NCBI GenBank assembly: GCA_024697065.1
Contig: JAILGE010000018.1
Span: 1-62,058, forward strand
DNA: 62,058 bases
From: Lachnospiraceae bacterium
GTDB taxonomy: Bacteria > Bacillota > Clostridia > Lachnospirales > Lachnospiraceae
Reading direction: 5' to 3'
Made by a program: the position numbers and the translations under genes. The notes below the pieces were generated by a model that was not told where the DNA came from, made no database searches, and saw only the letters and a program-made list of their open reading frames with translations. Below, one piece after another: positions 35,844 to 46,205 of this stretch. Within the stretch, counting starts at the first letter, position 1. Each line of letters begins with the position of its first letter.

Positions 35844-38216
35844 TTACTTATCCTCGGGAGTATGCCACTTCCACTCACGTACCTCAGGAAGATCCTGACC
35901 GTACTCAGCGATATACTGATCGTGAGCAACAAGAGTATCTCTCATCTGCTGAAGGAGATATGCACCTCTGTTGCCGAGCTGAGGAAGGTGATTGATCATA
36001 TCCATTACAAGGTGGTAACGGTCGATCTCGTTCTGAACTCTCATATCGAAAGGAGTTGTGATCGTACCCTCTTCCTGGTAACCGTGAACGCTTAAGTTGC
36101 GGTTGTGACGGTTGTATGTAAGCTCGTGTACAAGTGTAGGATAGCCATGGAAAGCGAAGATGATAGGCTTATCCTTTGTGAAGAGTGCATCGTAATCAAC
36201 GTCTGTAAGACCATGAGGATGCTTGCTGTGAGGCTCGAGCTTCATAAGGTCGATAACGTTGATGAAACGGATCTTAACTTCAGGAAGGTTGTCTCTGATG
36301 ATAGTAACAGCTGCAAGAGCTTCCTTTGTAGGTGTATCACCGCAGCATGCAAGTACGATATCAGGCTCTTCGCCCTGGTCGTTGGATGCCCAATCCCAGA
36401 TACCGATACCCTGTGTGCAGTGCTTAACAGCCTGCTCCATGGTAAGCCACTGATGGCTGGGATGCTTGGAAGCTACGATAACGTTTACATAGTTCTTACT
36501 GCGGATGCAGTGATCAAATGTAGAAAGTAAGCAGTTAGCATCAGGCGGAAGATAGATACGTACAACGTCTGCCTTCTTGTTAGCAATGTGATCCATGAAT
36601 CCGGGATCCTGATGTGTGAAACCGTTGTGGTCCTGCTGCCATACGTTTGATGTAAGGATAAGGTTGAGAGAAGCGATCTTCTGTCTCCAGGGAAGCTCGT
36701 TGCAAACCTTGAGCCACTTAGCATGCTGTGCACACATGGAATCAACAACACGGATGAAAGCTTCGTAAGAAGCGAAGAATCCGTGACGGCCTGTAAGGAG
36801 GTAACCCTCAAGCCAGCCTTCACACATATGCTCACTTAAGTAGGAATCCATGATCCTTCCGTCTACTGCAAGATCCTCATCCTTCTCATGGTAATCGCCG
36901 TTCCAGTCACGCTTTGTCTCCTCGAATACCTTGTAGAGACGGTTGGACATTGTCTCATCCGGTCCGAAGATACGGAAGTTGTGAGCATCCTTATTAAGCT
37001 TGAAGATATCACGAACGAAACCACCGAGCTCGATCATATCCTGAGCTTCTGTCTCGCCGGGCTTCTTGATATCAAGAGCATAATCCTTGAAATCAGGGAG
37101 GCGAAGATCACGAAGGAGCTTGCCGCCGTTAGCATGAGGATTAGCACTGATACGTCTGTCTCCCTTGGGAGCGATGTAACGAAGTCTCTCAACAAGGCGT
37201 CCTTCCTCGTCGAAGAGCTCTTCGGGATGGTAGCTTAAGAGCCATTCCTTAAGAAGATCGATGTGCTCGGGCTTCTCCATTGTGATAGGCACCTGGTGAG
37301 CACGGAAAGATCCCTCAACGGGAAGTCCGTCTACAACCTTGGGACCTGTCCATCCCTTAGGTGAACGAAGAACGATCATAGGCCAGAAAGGTCTCTTTGT
37401 CTCGCCGTTCTCACGTGCATTCTTCTGGATAGTCTTGATCTCCTTGATGCACTTATCTACAGCAGCAGCCATAAGCTTGTGCATTGTCATGGGATCGCTT
37501 CCCTCTACGAAGTAAGGCTTCCAGCCACAACCATGGAAGAAGCTCTCAAGCTCGTCATGAGAGATATGAGAAAGAACTGTAGGATTGCTGATCTTGTACT
37601 CATTCATGTGGAGAATGGGAAGAACAGCACCGTCTGTCTTGGCATTAAGGAACTTGTTTGAATGCCATGCAGTTGCAAGAGGACCTGTCTCAGCCTCACC
37701 GTCACCTACGATAACGGTAGCGATAAGATCCGGGTTATCGAATGCAGCACCGAAAGCATGAGCGATCGAGTAACCAAGCTCACCACCCTCGTTGATGGAT
37801 CCGGGAGTCTCGGGAGCAACATGGCTGGAGATACCGCCGGGGAAAGAGAACTGCTTGTTTAATCTCTTAAGTCCCTCGATATCCTGGCTGATATTGGGAT
37901 ATACTTCGCTGTATGTACCCTCAAGATAAGAGTTAGCTACAAAGAAGTTTCCGCCGTGTCCGGGTCCGGAAATAAGGATCATATCAAGATCGAACTTGTT
38001 GATGGCACGATCCATGTGTGCATAAACGAAGTTCTGTCCGGGTACTGTTCCCCAGTGTCCTACGATCTTCTTCTTAACCTGATCCCTTGTCAGAGGCTCT
38101 CTGAGCAGGGGATTATCCAACAGATACAGCTGGGTTGCAGCAAGATAGTTTGCAGCACGCCAGTATGCATTCAGGTCGGATAAGTACTCATCCGTTGAAA
38201 ATTTGTCTACTGCCAT
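35844..38216 (-). CDS. xfp: Xylulose-5-phosphate/fructose-6-phosphate phosphoketolase
   Basis: The protein has 790 residues from ATG 38216 (MAVDKF), where AAGGAG lies six nt ahead. It shows the ThDP-phosphoketolase hallmarks: [52 protein letters not shown], and [14 protein letters not shown] with [16 protein letters not shown]. It cleaves xylulose-5-P or fructose-6-P to acetyl-P plus a shorter sugar phosphate. Codon choice is strongly biased (AAG, GAA, CTT/CTC style repeats), which fits high expression. It is monocistronic, with its own promoter and terminator. Confidence 0.96.
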   Translation of the reverse strand: MAVDKFSTDEYLSDLNAYWRAANYLAATQLYLLDNPLLREPLTRDQVKKKIVGHWGTVPGQNFVYAHMDRAINKFDLDMILISGPGHGGNFFVANSYLEGTYSEVYPNISQDIEGLKRLNKQFSFPGGISSHVAPETPGSINEGGELGYSIAHAFGAAFDNPDLIATVIVGDGEAETGPLATAWHSNKFLNAKTDGAVLPILHMNEYKISNPTVLSHISHDELESFFHGCGWKPYFVEGSDPMTMHKLMAAAVDKCIKEIKTIQKNARENGETKRPFWPMIVLRSPKGWTGPKVVDGLPVEGSFRAHQVPITMEKPEHIDLLKEWLLSYHPEELFDEEGRLVERLRYIAPKGDRRISANPHANGGKLLRDLRLPDFKDYALDIKKPGETEAQDMIELGGFVRDIFKLNKDAHNFRIFGPDETMSNRLYKVFEETKRDWNGDYHEKDEDLAVDGRIMDSYLSEHMCEGWLEGYLLTGRHGFFASYEAFIRVVDSMCAQHAKWLKVCNELPWRQKIASLNLILTSNVWQQDHNGFTHQDPGFMDHIANKKADVVRIYLPPDANCLLSTFDHCIRSKNYVNVIVASKHPSHQWLTMEQAVKHCTQGIGIWDWASNDQGEEPDIVLACCGDTPTKEALAAVTIIRDNLPEVKIRFINVIDLMKLEPHSKHPHGLTDVDYDALFTKDKPIIFAFHGYPTLVHELTYNRHNRNLSVHGYQEEGTITTPFDMRVQNEIDRYHLVMDMINHLPQLGNRGAYLLQQMRDTLVAHDQYIAEYGQDLPEVREWKWHTPEDK

Positions 38217-38261
38217 ATTCCGCTCCTTCATTAAAATTTGAAAATAATATTTTTACGCGAT

Positions 38262-38295
38262 TAGCATTTTATAACAAAATGCTACCCCGTAACAA
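38262..38295 (-). promoter_or_regulatory. Phosphoketolase promoter with overlapping inverted repeat
   Basis: On the minus strand TTGTTA (38290-38295) and TATAAA (38268-38273) are 16 nt apart. An inverted repeat TAGCATTTT (38262-38270) / AAAATGCTA (38276-38284), 5-nt spacer, covers the -10, the natural place for a repressor. The site does not match the CcpA cre consensus by eye. Confidence 0.55.
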
Positions 38296-38324
38296 TGTGT
38301 ATAATGACGAATAAACAACAGAAT

Positions 38325-38371
38325 ACGTTTTTTTTATATTAAAAAAGCATAATTTTTAATATTCAAAACGT
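38325..38371. repeat. Nested AT-rich inverted repeat (possible cruciform)
   Basis: Outer arms ACGTTTT (38325-38331) and AAAACGT (38365-38371) enclose inner arms ATATTAAAAA (38336-38345) and TTTTTAATAT (38353-38362) around a 7-nt loop. It lies between the pyrG stop and the xfp promoter. It could end pyrG transcripts weakly or form DNA structure; no clear T-run follows on the minus strand. Confidence 0.5.
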
Positions 38372-38409
38372 CACAATTGCACGAACAGTTGTTTATCCCG
38401 TGTTGCAGC

Positions 38410-40008
38410 TCAATGTTCGATGGCTGCAGCCACAAGTCCGGCAAAAAGCGGATGAGGCCTGTTGGGTCTGGACTTAAGCTCGGGATGTGCCTGTGTGGCG
38501 ATAAAGAAAGGATTGGCGGGATTCTCTATCATCTCCACGATACGGTTGTCGGGAGAGAGTCCGCATAATCTCAAGCCTCCCTTTGTCAGGGCATCACGGT
38601 AATCATTGTTGACTTCAAACCTGTGACGGTGGCGTTCGCTGATCTCTCTTGAACCATAGAGCTTATATGCCAGTGTCCCCTCTTCCAACACGCAGGGATA
38701 TGCCCCGAGTCTTAATGTACCGCCCAGATCATCATCCTTACTGTGATCCGGCAGGAATGCGATAACGGGATGTGAAGTATCCGGATTGAATTCTATGGAA
38801 TCCGCGTCATGAAGCCCCAGCACATTTCTGGCAAATTCCACTATGGACAACTGCATGCCCAGACACAGCCCCAGAAAAGGTACTTTTCTTTCTCTGGCGT
38901 AACGGATCGCGGTTATCATTCCCGGAATGCCTCTGTCACCGAATCCTCCGGGTACGAGTATACCGCTCACATCTCCCAGTATCTCATCCACAGTATCCTC
39001 CGTTACCGTTTCTGAATCCACCCACTTGATATCCACCCCTGCCTTTGCAGCTATACCGCCATGTTTTAAAGCTTCCACAACACTGATATATGCATCATGA
39101 AGCTGCGTATATTTTCCAACGATAGCGATCTTTACGGTCTTATCCAGGTTATAAAGGACATCCACCATGTGCTTCCAGTCAGCAAGATCCGGCTCTCTCT
39201 GCTCGAGCCCCAGGCAGGTGCACGCCGCCTGTGCCAGATTTTCCTTCTCCATGGCAAGCGGTGCTTCATAGAGGAACCGGAGGTCCAGATTCTTGAGCAC
39301 ATGACATGAAGGGATATTGCAGAAAAGCGCGATCTTATCCCGGATCTCGTCATCGAAGTCCACTTCCGACCTTGCAACGATGACATCGGGCTGAAGCCCC
39401 AGCCCCTGCATTGTCTTGACCGCAGCCTGGGTCGGCTTGGTCTTTAATTCCTCAGAGCACTTCAGATACGGAAGGAGGGATACCAGGATTATCATGGAAT
39501 TCTGCGGACCCACCTCATGCTGGAACTGTCTGATGGCTTCCAGGAAAGGCTGTGATTCGATATCACCCACGGTACCGCCTACCTCGATTATTGCGATATG
39601 TGTCTCGTCATCCGTATTATTTCTGTAGAATCTGGACTTTATCTCATTTGTCACATGAGGGATGACCTGTACTGTATGTCCTCCGAAATCCCCTCGTCGC
39701 TCTTTTTGCAAAAGTGACCAGTAAACTTTTCCGCTGGTGACATTTGAATTCTTATCCAGGCTCTCATCTATGAATCTTTCATAATGTCCCAGATCCAGAT
39801 CGGTCTCCGTACCGTCATCCGTTACGAACACTTCGCCGTGCTGGATGGGATTCATGGTACCGGGATCGATATTGAGATAAGGATCGAACTTCTGCATGGT
39901 AACCTTATATCCTCTTGCTTTGAGGAGTCTTCCCAAAGATGCCGCAGTGATACCTTTTCCGAGTCCGGATACAACACCGCCTGTTACGAATACATATTTA
40001 ACGCTCAT
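38410..40008 (-). CDS. pyrG: CTP synthase
   Basis: The protein has 532 residues from ATG 40008, preceded by GGGAGAAG and overlapping the purF stop as ATGA. The synthetase domain begins [17 protein letters not shown] and includes [11 protein letters not shown] and [22 protein letters not shown]. The glutaminase domain shows [18 protein letters not shown] (nucleophile Cys) and THPELKSRP (His, Glu). It makes CTP from UTP, glutamine and ATP. Gene order purF-pyrG with overlap points to a nucleotide operon. Confidence 0.96.
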   Translation of the reverse strand: MSVKYVFVTGGVVSGLGKGITAASLGRLLKARGYKVTMQKFDPYLNIDPGTMNPIQHGEVFVTDDGTETDLDLGHYERFIDESLDKNSNVTSGKVYWSLLQKERRGDFGGHTVQVIPHVTNEIKSRFYRNNTDDETHIAIIEVGGTVGDIESQPFLEAIRQFQHEVGPQNSMIILVSLLPYLKCSEELKTKPTQAAVKTMQGLGLQPDVIVARSEVDFDDEIRDKIALFCNIPSCHVLKNLDLRFLYEAPLAMEKENLAQAACTCLGLEQREPDLADWKHMVDVLYNLDKTVKIAIVGKYTQLHDAYISVVEALKHGGIAAKAGVDIKWVDSETVTEDTVDEILGDVSGILVPGGFGDRGIPGMITAIRYARERKVPFLGLCLGMQLSIVEFARNVLGLHDADSIEFNPDTSHPVIAFLPDHSKDDDLGGTLRLGAYPCVLEEGTLAYKLYGSREISERHRHRFEVNNDYRDALTKGGLRLCGLSPDNRIVEMIENPANPFFIATQAHPELKSRPNRPHPLFAGLVAAAIEH

Positions 40009-41402
40009 TTTTCTTCTCCCTTCTCCCGGACATCCGGATATACTCCCGTAAAACATCCCTCGCAAATATTCTTTCTTCCGTAGATTATGTCCTTAAGTCT
40101 TTCAACCTTCAGATATTCAAGCGAATCCGCACCGGTGATCTGTCTGATCTCTTCAATGCTCCTGTTATATGCAATAAGCTGCTTTCTTTCCGGGACATCC
40201 GTACCGTAGAAACATGGCCAGAGGAAAGGAGGTGAACTTATCCTCATGTGGACTTCCCTCGCCCCCGCATCCCGAAGCATCTTCACTATCCTGTATGATG
40301 TGGTGCCTCTTACTATCGAATCGTCTATAAGTACTACCCTCTTGCCCTCGACAGCATGCTTCAATGTATTGAGCTTAAGCATCACACTGTTCTCACGTCC
40401 CGTCTGGCCAGGCTTGATGAAGGTTCTTCCTATGTACGAATTCTTTACAAGGACCTGTCCGCAGGGGATCCTGGATGCGATGGAATATCCGAGGGCAGCG
40501 ATATTTCCGGACTCCGGCACTCCCGCAACGATATCCGCATCAATGGGGCAGTCTCTGAAAAGATATTTACCCGCGCGTATTCTGGCATCATAAACACTTA
40601 TACCGTCTATCACCGAATCGGGTCTGGCAAAATATATATATTCAAAGATACAGTGGCCGTGCTGTTCCGTGGGTATGCAGCATGATCTGTCTGAAAAGAT
40701 CTCGCCGTCTGCCGTGACAGTCACTATCTCTCCCGGTTCAATATCCCGGACAAACTCTGCCCCCGTAACATCAAGAGCACAGCTCTCGGATGCGAAGACG
40801 TAAGCGTTGCCTCTTTTGCCCAGTACCAGCGGTCTGAAACCGTAAGGGTCTCTGGCTGCGATGAGTTTTCTAGGTGACATCACCACCAGGCTGTATGAGC
40901 CTCTCAGCTCTTTCATTGAAAGGGCTACTGCCGCTTCCACACTTTTGCATTCGAGTCTCTTTCTCGCTATGAGATATGCGATCAGTTCCGAATCGATCGT
41001 AGTCTGGAAAATAGCCCCTGTTCTTGCCAGTTCCCCACGCAGCTTATCGGCATTTGTCAGATTACCGTTGTGTGCAATGGCAAGTGTGCCCTTTATATAA
41101 TTGATGGCCAGAGGCTGGGCATTCTCTCTTGTACTGGCACCTGCAGTAGAATAACGTACATGACCTATGCCGATATTACCGGTAAGCTTTGCGATATCTT
41201 CTTCCCCGAAGACTTCGGATACTAACCCCATGTCTTTCCTTAACCGCACCGCACCAAGCTCGCCGCCGGTATCGCTCACGGCTATACCGCAGCTCTCCTG
41301 CCCTCTGTGCTGAAGCGATGTCAATCCGTAATACACCGTTCTTGCAACATTCTCTCCCGATGTATCTAACATTCCGAAAACACCGCACTCTTCGTGGATC
41401 AT
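40005..41402 (-). CDS. purF: Amidophosphoribosyltransferase, [4Fe-4S] type
   Basis: The protein has 465 residues from ATG 41402, chosen because AAGGAGAAAG lies upstream and because Cys6 ([10 protein letters not shown]) becomes the N-terminal nucleophile after propeptide removal. The open frame continues further upstream through the leader only by chance. [18 protein letters not shown] and [13 protein letters not shown] (PRPP loop) follow; cysteines at HCIFEY, PCFYGTD and ICEGCF match the B. subtilis cluster-bearing type. It makes the first committed step of purine synthesis. Confidence 0.95.
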   Translation of the reverse strand: MIHEECGVFGMLDTSGENVARTVYYGLTSLQHRGQESCGIAVSDTGGELGAVRLRKDMGLVSEVFGEEDIAKLTGNIGIGHVRYSTAGASTRENAQPLAINYIKGTLAIAHNGNLTNADKLRGELARTGAIFQTTIDSELIAYLIARKRLECKSVEAAVALSMKELRGSYSLVVMSPRKLIAARDPYGFRPLVLGKRGNAYVFASESCALDVTGAEFVRDIEPGEIVTVTADGEIFSDRSCCIPTEQHGHCIFEYIYFARPDSVIDGISVYDARIRAGKYLFRDCPIDADIVAGVPESGNIAALGYSIASRIPCGQVLVKNSYIGRTFIKPGQTGRENSVMLKLNTLKHAVEGKRVVLIDDSIVRGTTSYRIVKMLRDAGAREVHMRISSPPFLWPCFYGTDVPERKQLIAYNRSIEEIRQITGADSLEYLKVERLKDIIYGRKNICEGCFTGVYPDVREKGEEK

Positions 41403-41428
41403 TTTGCGCTTTCTCCTTTCAGAAAAAC

Positions 41429-41474
41429 AAAAAAAGGCGACAAAGGTACCGAAAAAACCGGCGCCTTTGCCGTC
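41429..41474 (-). terminator. purF leader: second intrinsic terminator
   Basis: CAAAGG (41441-41446) pairs with CCTTTG (41464-41469), extended outward with G-C and G-T pairs (41436-41474) and capped by CCG/CGG. On the minus strand seven Ts follow (41429-41435). It lies 27 nt before the purF start and downstream of its promoter. Confidence 0.7.
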
Positions 41475-41490
41475 TTTTTGATCAAACAAC

Positions 41491-41526
41491 AAAAAAGGGT
41501 GCAAAGAGGAAAGCCTCTAAGCGCCC
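41491..41526 (-). terminator. purF leader: first intrinsic terminator
   Basis: GGG-GC and AGAGG-CTTT-CCTCT stems (41497-41526) form one hairpin with one or two mismatches; six Ts follow on the minus strand (41491-41496). It lies right after the promoter at 41542-41570, so transcripts made there must pass it. Confidence 0.7.
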
Positions 41527-41541
41527 TTGCTTACACTATGG

Positions 41542-41570
41542 ATTTTATAACCGCACTTTTCCCTTGTCAA
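41542..41570 (-). promoter_or_regulatory. purF promoter
   Basis: TTGACA (41565-41570) and TAAAAT (41542-41547) on the minus strand are exactly 17 nt apart, a near-consensus sigma-A promoter. Start of transcription would be near 41535, giving a ~130-nt leader with two terminators before purF. Confidence 0.8.
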
Positions 41571-41610
41571 TGATCTTTGAAAATAATCACCTTTATTATT
41601 TCCGTCCATG

Positions 41611-42828
41611 TCAGAACATAAGGCGATAGATCTCTTTTACTTCATTCTCATCAAGAGTGACAAAGCCTGCTATACTGCCATCTCTTCCGTCACCGTAGCA
41701 GCACATATGAGCAAGAATATCCACATCCTCCGGTACCGCACCGAACTCCCTTATACTTGAAGGCATCCCTATCTCTGCGAGATATGCGCGGTATTTTGCA
41801 AGGCCTTCATTTATCACTTCTTCATCCGTTTTACCCTCTGCCTCACAGCTCCAGACTCTTTCCGCCCACTTTACAAGCCTCTTTACCCTGATCTCCTGCA
41901 TGGCATCCGCAGCCCTCTCTGCCACGGCTTTCCCAGCCACATAGGTCAGGTAAGCGGGAAAAGTGACCGCAAGTCCCGCACCGTGTGCACAGTCATAGAG
42001 AGCCGAAAGCTCATGCTCTATATTATGGCGGTTCCAGTCCTGGGATCTTCCCACTCCGCAGGAATTGTTGTGACCGATCATACCCGCCCACATGATATTT
42101 GCTCTCGCCTCATAATCTGCGGGATCCTTTATGACCTTGGGGCCTTCTTCTATCATGGCAAGAAGGAGACCTTCCAGCAGCCTGTCGGTGGTAACCACAT
42201 CAGGTGTGACAGTCAGGTATCTCTCGGTGAGATGAGCCATGATATCTGTGATACCGCAGGCCGTCTGATAAGGGGGAAGTGAAGTCGTAAGCTCGGGATT
42301 AAGTATGGAAAATCTCGGTCTGATGGCCTCTCCGCTTGTACCCCTTTTGAAATTTCCGTTTTCATTGGTAATAACGGAATCACCGGATCCTTCGCTCCCG
42401 GCTGCGGCTATGGTAAGGATCGTTCCTACGGGAAGTGCTTTTGTTACAGGTTGCTTTCCGTCATAGAAATCCCAGAAGTCCCCGTCGTAAAGCGCACCCA
42501 TGGCGATGGCCTTGGCTGAGTCAATGCTGCTGCCGCCCCCCACCGCAAGTATGAAATCTATCTTTTCCTTCTTAACAAGTTCTATGCCTTCATATACAAG
42601 ACCGCTTCTTGGATTGGCCTTTACTCCGCCAAGCTCTGCATATGCCAGTCCTGCACCGTCGAGACTTGCCTTAACTCTGTCGATGAGTCCGGATCTGACT
42701 GCACTTCCTCCGCCGTAGTGGATGAGCACTTTACTGCCTCCGAAACGCTTTACCATTTCACCGGCTCTTTTTTCTTCACCCTTGCCGAACACAAAATAAG
42801 TGGGACTGTAAAAAGTAAAATTCTCCAT
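41611..42828 (-). CDS. Iron-containing alcohol dehydrogenase, BDH/YqhD-like
   Basis: The protein has 405 residues. GGGSSIDSAKAIA near 95 is the NAD(P)-binding turn; metal ligands come from GITDIMAHLTE (Asp, His) and HNIEHELSALYDCAHGAGLA (two His). The length and N-terminus FTFYSPTYFVFGKGEE fit YqhD/BdhA-type butanol or broad aldehyde reductases. GGAGG precedes the ATG. It is the last of a series of minus-strand redox genes; the purF promoter begins 40 nt after its stop. Confidence 0.92.
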   Translation of the reverse strand: MENFTFYSPTYFVFGKGEEKRAGEMVKRFGGSKVLIHYGGGSAVRSGLIDRVKASLDGAGLAYAELGGVKANPRSGLVYEGIELVKKEKIDFILAVGGGSSIDSAKAIAMGALYDGDFWDFYDGKQPVTKALPVGTILTIAAAGSEGSGDSVITNENGNFKRGTSGEAIRPRFSILNPELTTSLPPYQTACGITDIMAHLTERYLTVTPDVVTTDRLLEGLLLAMIEEGPKVIKDPADYEARANIMWAGMIGHNNSCGVGRSQDWNRHNIEHELSALYDCAHGAGLAVTFPAYLTYVAGKAVAERAADAMQEIRVKRLVKWAERVWSCEAEGKTDEEVINEGLAKYRAYLAEIGMPSSIREFGAVPEDVDILAHMCCYGDGRDGSIAGFVTLDENEVKEIYRLMF

Positions 42829-42912
42829 ATTTTCCTCCGTTAATCCTTTCGACCAAATTCTCCAATAAGTGATCTCCGCCGCACTATTAATTCACTCTGA
42901 TCCATACAATAT

Positions 42913-43896
42913 TTACTCTGACCAGAATCCGATCTTTGACAGGATCTCATCCATCAGTCTGATATTCTTTAATGAAAACTGCGGCGAAATATGCGGCTGC
43001 TCCCCGTTTAATACATATCTGCTGAGATTCTCTATCTCAAGAGAATAATTCTGAGGCACTTCGATCCTGCGCTCCGTTACCGTATCGCCAATACATATCT
43101 TATAAGATACTTCACCCGCCTGATTGTATTCCACGTCAGAACGGATGGACCCCTTGGAGCCGTGGATAAAGAGACGGTCGTATCTTGAGTTGGTATTCTC
43201 CCCAAGTATCATACCCACCTGGAAAGATGCTCTCGCTCCGTTTGCGAAACGTATTATCGATGCTGTCGATACATCCACTCCCAGATCCGAGAATTCCGCC
43301 GACGCATTTACAAATACGGGATCTGAATCGATCAGCGAAAGGATCATGGTAGTGCAGTAGCATCCCAGATCGTACATCGCGCCGCCGCCCAATTCCTTAT
43401 GAAGTCGGAAATCTTCCCTGTATCCCTGCGTCACAAAAGCAGTATCGATATAATCAACTTCACCGATGATTCCGGAACGGACATCCTTTATAAGACTTTC
43501 CACATAAGGGCTGTGCAGATAAGCATAAGCCTCCATAAGGATCACGCCGTTTTCTTCGGCGGTCTTATACATGATCTCTGCTTCTCCTGCATTCAATGCA
43601 AGAGGTTTCTCGCAAAGCACATTCTTTTTCTTCTTTAAAGCTTCCGTCACCCACTTAACATGGATATCATTGGGAAGAGGAATATAAACACAGCTCACTT
43701 CCGGGTCATCCAAAAGCTCATCATAGCTTCCGTAAGCTTTGGTGAATCCGAATCTTTCTTTGTAACTCTCAGCTTTTTCAAGCTTTCTTCCTGCTATGGC
43801 ATACAGCTCACAGGAAGGAGCAAGCTTCATTCCGGGGATCGTTCCCCATGCTGCTACATTGGCAGTCCCCAGGACTCCCCATTTTACTTTACTCAT
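42913..43896 (-). CDS. Gfo/Idh/MocA-family oxidoreductase
   Basis: The protein has 327 residues. WGVLGTANVAAWGTIPGM is the nucleotide-binding start, SCVYIPLPNDIHVKW and CEKPLALN (catalytic Lys) follow, and GGGAMYDLGCY is the usual second-domain motif. It acts on a sugar or inositol with NAD(P). GGAGGTATAA precedes the ATG. The substrate is not evident; an alcohol dehydrogenase follows 85 nt later. Confidence 0.88.
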   Translation of the reverse strand: MSKVKWGVLGTANVAAWGTIPGMKLAPSCELYAIAGRKLEKAESYKERFGFTKAYGSYDELLDDPEVSCVYIPLPNDIHVKWVTEALKKKKNVLCEKPLALNAGEAEIMYKTAEENGVILMEAYAYLHSPYVESLIKDVRSGIIGEVDYIDTAFVTQGYREDFRLHKELGGGAMYDLGCYCTTMILSLIDSDPVFVNASAEFSDLGVDVSTASIIRFANGARASFQVGMILGENTNSRYDRLFIHGSKGSIRSDVEYNQAGEVSYKICIGDTVTERRIEVPQNYSLEIENLSRYVLNGEQPHISPQFSLKNIRLMDEILSKIGFWSE

Positions 43897-43995
43897 TTAT
43901 ACCTCCACGAAAAATAATTACGAATGAAATCATTCTGAGCCGGGGAATCGGAGCGCACGCGCAGTGTCTACATTCGCACCAATTCCGGATTATCC

Positions 43996-44589
43996 TTATA
44001 TTTCTGTGAGTGTTGCGCGGCAGGGTGCACCGTCGGCGCCTCCCAGATTAAGCGGCGCCGCATGAAGGAGATACGTGCCTTCCGATACATCCGCAAGCCT
44101 TATCCCTTCAAGCAGCACGATCTCTGCCCCCAGCATGATGAGATGCACTTCTTTCGGTGCATCTTCCGGACCCACAGTCTGTGATTCATTGCCGTATAAA
44201 AGGATGCCCTCAGCTGCGAATACCTTTGCAGCTTCCGCGGTCATTACGGCTTTTCCCTTAACAAGGATCCTCTTAGCCGCTTCTGCATCACACTCTTTTG
44301 CCTTTTCCAATATCTTTTTAGCATCAGCCTCCGTGACTTCTCCTTCATGAGCCGCCACATAAGCTCTGCCTATGAATCTCTCAAGGCTTACCTGATCTAT
44401 GGTCTTACCGTCATTGCAGAAGTGAAAAGGTGCATCCACATGGGTACCGTTGTGAGCACACATGGAAAATTTCGTCAGATTGCAGATATCTCCATTATCT
44501 ATGGAGAGCTTTCTTACTCTTACCGGGTTCGGATCACCCGGAAAAACAGCACATCCGAATACTTCCTGTGAAATATCATAGATCTTCAT
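43996..44589 (-). CDS. Cyclase-family (kynurenine formamidase-like) metal hydrolase
   Basis: The protein has 197 residues. HNGTHVDAPFHF is the family HxGTHxDxPxH metal motif. N-terminus YDISQEVF..FPGDP is typical. Members hydrolyse formyl-kynurenine, isatin or related amides/lactones; which one is not visible. It follows the nitroreductase gene by 17 nt, so these two are probably one transcript. Confidence 0.85.
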   Translation of the reverse strand: MKIYDISQEVFGCAVFPGDPNPVRVRKLSIDNGDICNLTKFSMCAHNGTHVDAPFHFCNDGKTIDQVSLERFIGRAYVAAHEGEVTEADAKKILEKAKECDAEAAKRILVKGKAVMTAEAAKVFAAEGILLYGNESQTVGPEDAPKEVHLIMLGAEIVLLEGIRLADVSEGTYLLHAAPLNLGGADGAPCRATLTEI

Positions 44590-44606
44590 AGGCTGATCTC
44601 CATTCG

Positions 44607-45131
44607 TCAGATACGATAAACGTAATTCTCTTTTCTGGGAGCGGGAGCGGCAGGTGCATCTGCTGCATATCCAAGCGCGCAGTGTCCGATACCTTCATAG
44701 TCTCCTTCAATCCCCAGTTTCTTAAGTATCGCTTTACCAAAGTCTGATTCAAATTCTTCCTTTGCTCTGTGGATCCAGATGGAAGCAACGCCCAGACTCT
44801 CAGCCGCATTCATGAGATTACCCATTACAAGCGATCCGTCATAAATATGTGTCGCAACAGACTTATCTGCCAGTACGATAAGGATAACCGGTGCCCCGTA
44901 GAAAGGATCAAAGCCTTCCTTCCATCCTCCGATCTTTCGATTCTCTTCCGCTATCTCATCACGCAGCTTTTTGTCCGTGACCGCGATGATGATGGGGCTC
45001 TGCTTTCCCATTCCGGTGGCGGAATAGGTTCCTGCCTTTAGTATCATATCCAGCTCATCACCGCTTACCATATCCGGTTTGAACTTTCTGCAGCTTCTTC
45101 TGGACTCAAGCACTTTTAATGTTTCATTCAT
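44607..45131 (-). CDS. Nitroreductase-family FMN protein
   Basis: The protein has 174 residues. LESRRSCRKFKPDMVS at the N-terminus is the FMN-binding turn; GTYSATGMGKQSP, DGSLVMGNLMNAAESLGVASIWIHRAKEEF and GHCALGYA complete the small-nitroreductase pattern. It would reduce a nitro or quinone compound with NAD(P)H. AGGAGGAAA precedes the ATG. Confidence 0.9.
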   Translation of the reverse strand: MNETLKVLESRRSCRKFKPDMVSGDELDMILKAGTYSATGMGKQSPIIIAVTDKKLRDEIAEENRKIGGWKEGFDPFYGAPVILIVLADKSVATHIYDGSLVMGNLMNAAESLGVASIWIHRAKEEFESDFGKAILKKLGIEGDYEGIGHCALGYAADAPAAPAPRKENYVYRI

Positions 45132-45167
45132 TGTAAATTTCCTCCTGTTAGATAAGTTACGAATTTT

Positions 45168-46205
45168 TTATTTTTCCAAAAAAGATTTTTTTGCATTTTC
45201 CAGTGTCTCTATAACTCTGTCGCACCATTCATCAAATTCGGGATCTTCAACCTGACATTCTTCCGGATGTGTAAGCACATATTCCACAGCTCTCTTTACA
45301 CCTTCATCAAAGCTCACATTGGTTTTCATGTTCGGCTCTATGCGCTTTAATTTACTGTTATCGAACACAACGGAAACCGACTTGTCACCCATGAGAGAGC
45401 CCGTGAAATCAAATCCGTAAGGATCACCCAATGCCGCAAGCATCTCTGTTGATACATGATATGCATTAAGCTTAACACCCAGAGCATCCGCTACGGTTGC
45501 ATAGATCTGATCCCAGGTGAGGGTCTCATCTGATGTGATCTGGAAAGCTTCGCCTATGGCATGTCTGTCTCCCATAAGTGCCGTATAGCCTATGGCGAAA
45601 TCAGCATTCCATGTAACAGTCCAAAGGCTGGACCCGTCACCCTGAATGATAACAGGCTTTCCTTCGAGCATTCTCTTTATAACCTGCCAGAAGCCTTTCT
45701 TTCCGTGAACTCCGAGAGGTATGTTTCTCTCATCATAAGTGTGGCTCGGGCGCACAATAGTCACCGGGAAGCCTTCTTCCCTGTACTTCTTCATGAGGAA
45801 CTCCTCACATTCGATCTTGTCTCTGGAATATTGCCAATACGGATTGCTTAATGATGTGCCTTCAGTGATGATATAGCCCGAAGCAGGCTTGTGATAAGCC
45901 GAGGCCGAACTAATATAGATATATTGCTTTGTTTTCCCGTTAAAGAGTCTGTGATCTCTCTCTACCTGAGAACGTGTGAATCCTATGAATTCACATACAC
46001 AGTCAAATGTCTCATCTCCGATCTTTGCAAGGACCGCGTCTTCATCATTGATGTCTGCGGTTACGGATACGACATTTGCCGGCAGAACCTGCGGTCTGTT
46101 ACCACGGTTAAGTACCCACACTTCCCATGCGGGATCATTTGCCAGTCTTTTTACGATAGCTGTACTGATGGTCCCGGTACCTCCGATGAATAGAGCCTTC
46201 TTCAT
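45168..46205 (-). CDS. NAD-dependent epimerase/dehydratase (SDR)
   Basis: The protein has 345 residues. ALFIGGTGTISTAIVKRL is the nucleotide-binding motif, YISSASAYHKP the Ser region, YSRDKIECE the YxxxK catalytic pair. VRPSHTYDERNIPLG and GDGSSLWTVTWNADFAIG resemble the RNA-binding CSP41-like/NAD-epimerase branch. The substrate is unknown. AAGGAG precedes the ATG. The region before it (46206-46388) has TGTACA and TATACA half-sites but no clear operator. Confidence 0.82.
   Translation of the reverse strand: MKKALFIGGTGTISTAIVKRLANDPAWEVWVLNRGNRPQVLPANVVSVTADINDEDAVLAKIGDETFDCVCEFIGFTRSQVERDHRLFNGKTKQYIYISSASAYHKPASGYIITEGTSLSNPYWQYSRDKIECEEFLMKKYREEGFPVTIVRPSHTYDERNIPLGVHGKKGFWQVIKRMLEGKPVIIQGDGSSLWTVTWNADFAIGYTALMGDRHAIGEAFQITSDETLTWDQIYATVADALGVKLNAYHVSTEMLAALGDPYGFDFTGSLMGDKSVSVVFDNSKLKRIEPNMKTNVSFDEGVKRAVEYVLTHPEECQVEDPEFDEWCDRVIETLENAKKSFLEK

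Noticed and set aside
41403-41504. N-terminal extension of PurF upstream of MIHEECG
   Set aside because: It would be encoded by the leader with its two terminators, and would place 34 residues before the catalytic Cys. The ribosome site is directly before ATG 41402.
41429-41535. Purine riboswitch in the purF leader
   Set aside because: I cannot find the conserved purine aptamer loops or junction; only terminator hairpins are visible.
44576-44809. A 77-codon minus-strand frame overlapping the nitroreductase end
   Set aside because: It is out of frame with the nitroreductase, whose C-terminal motifs are intact through 44607.
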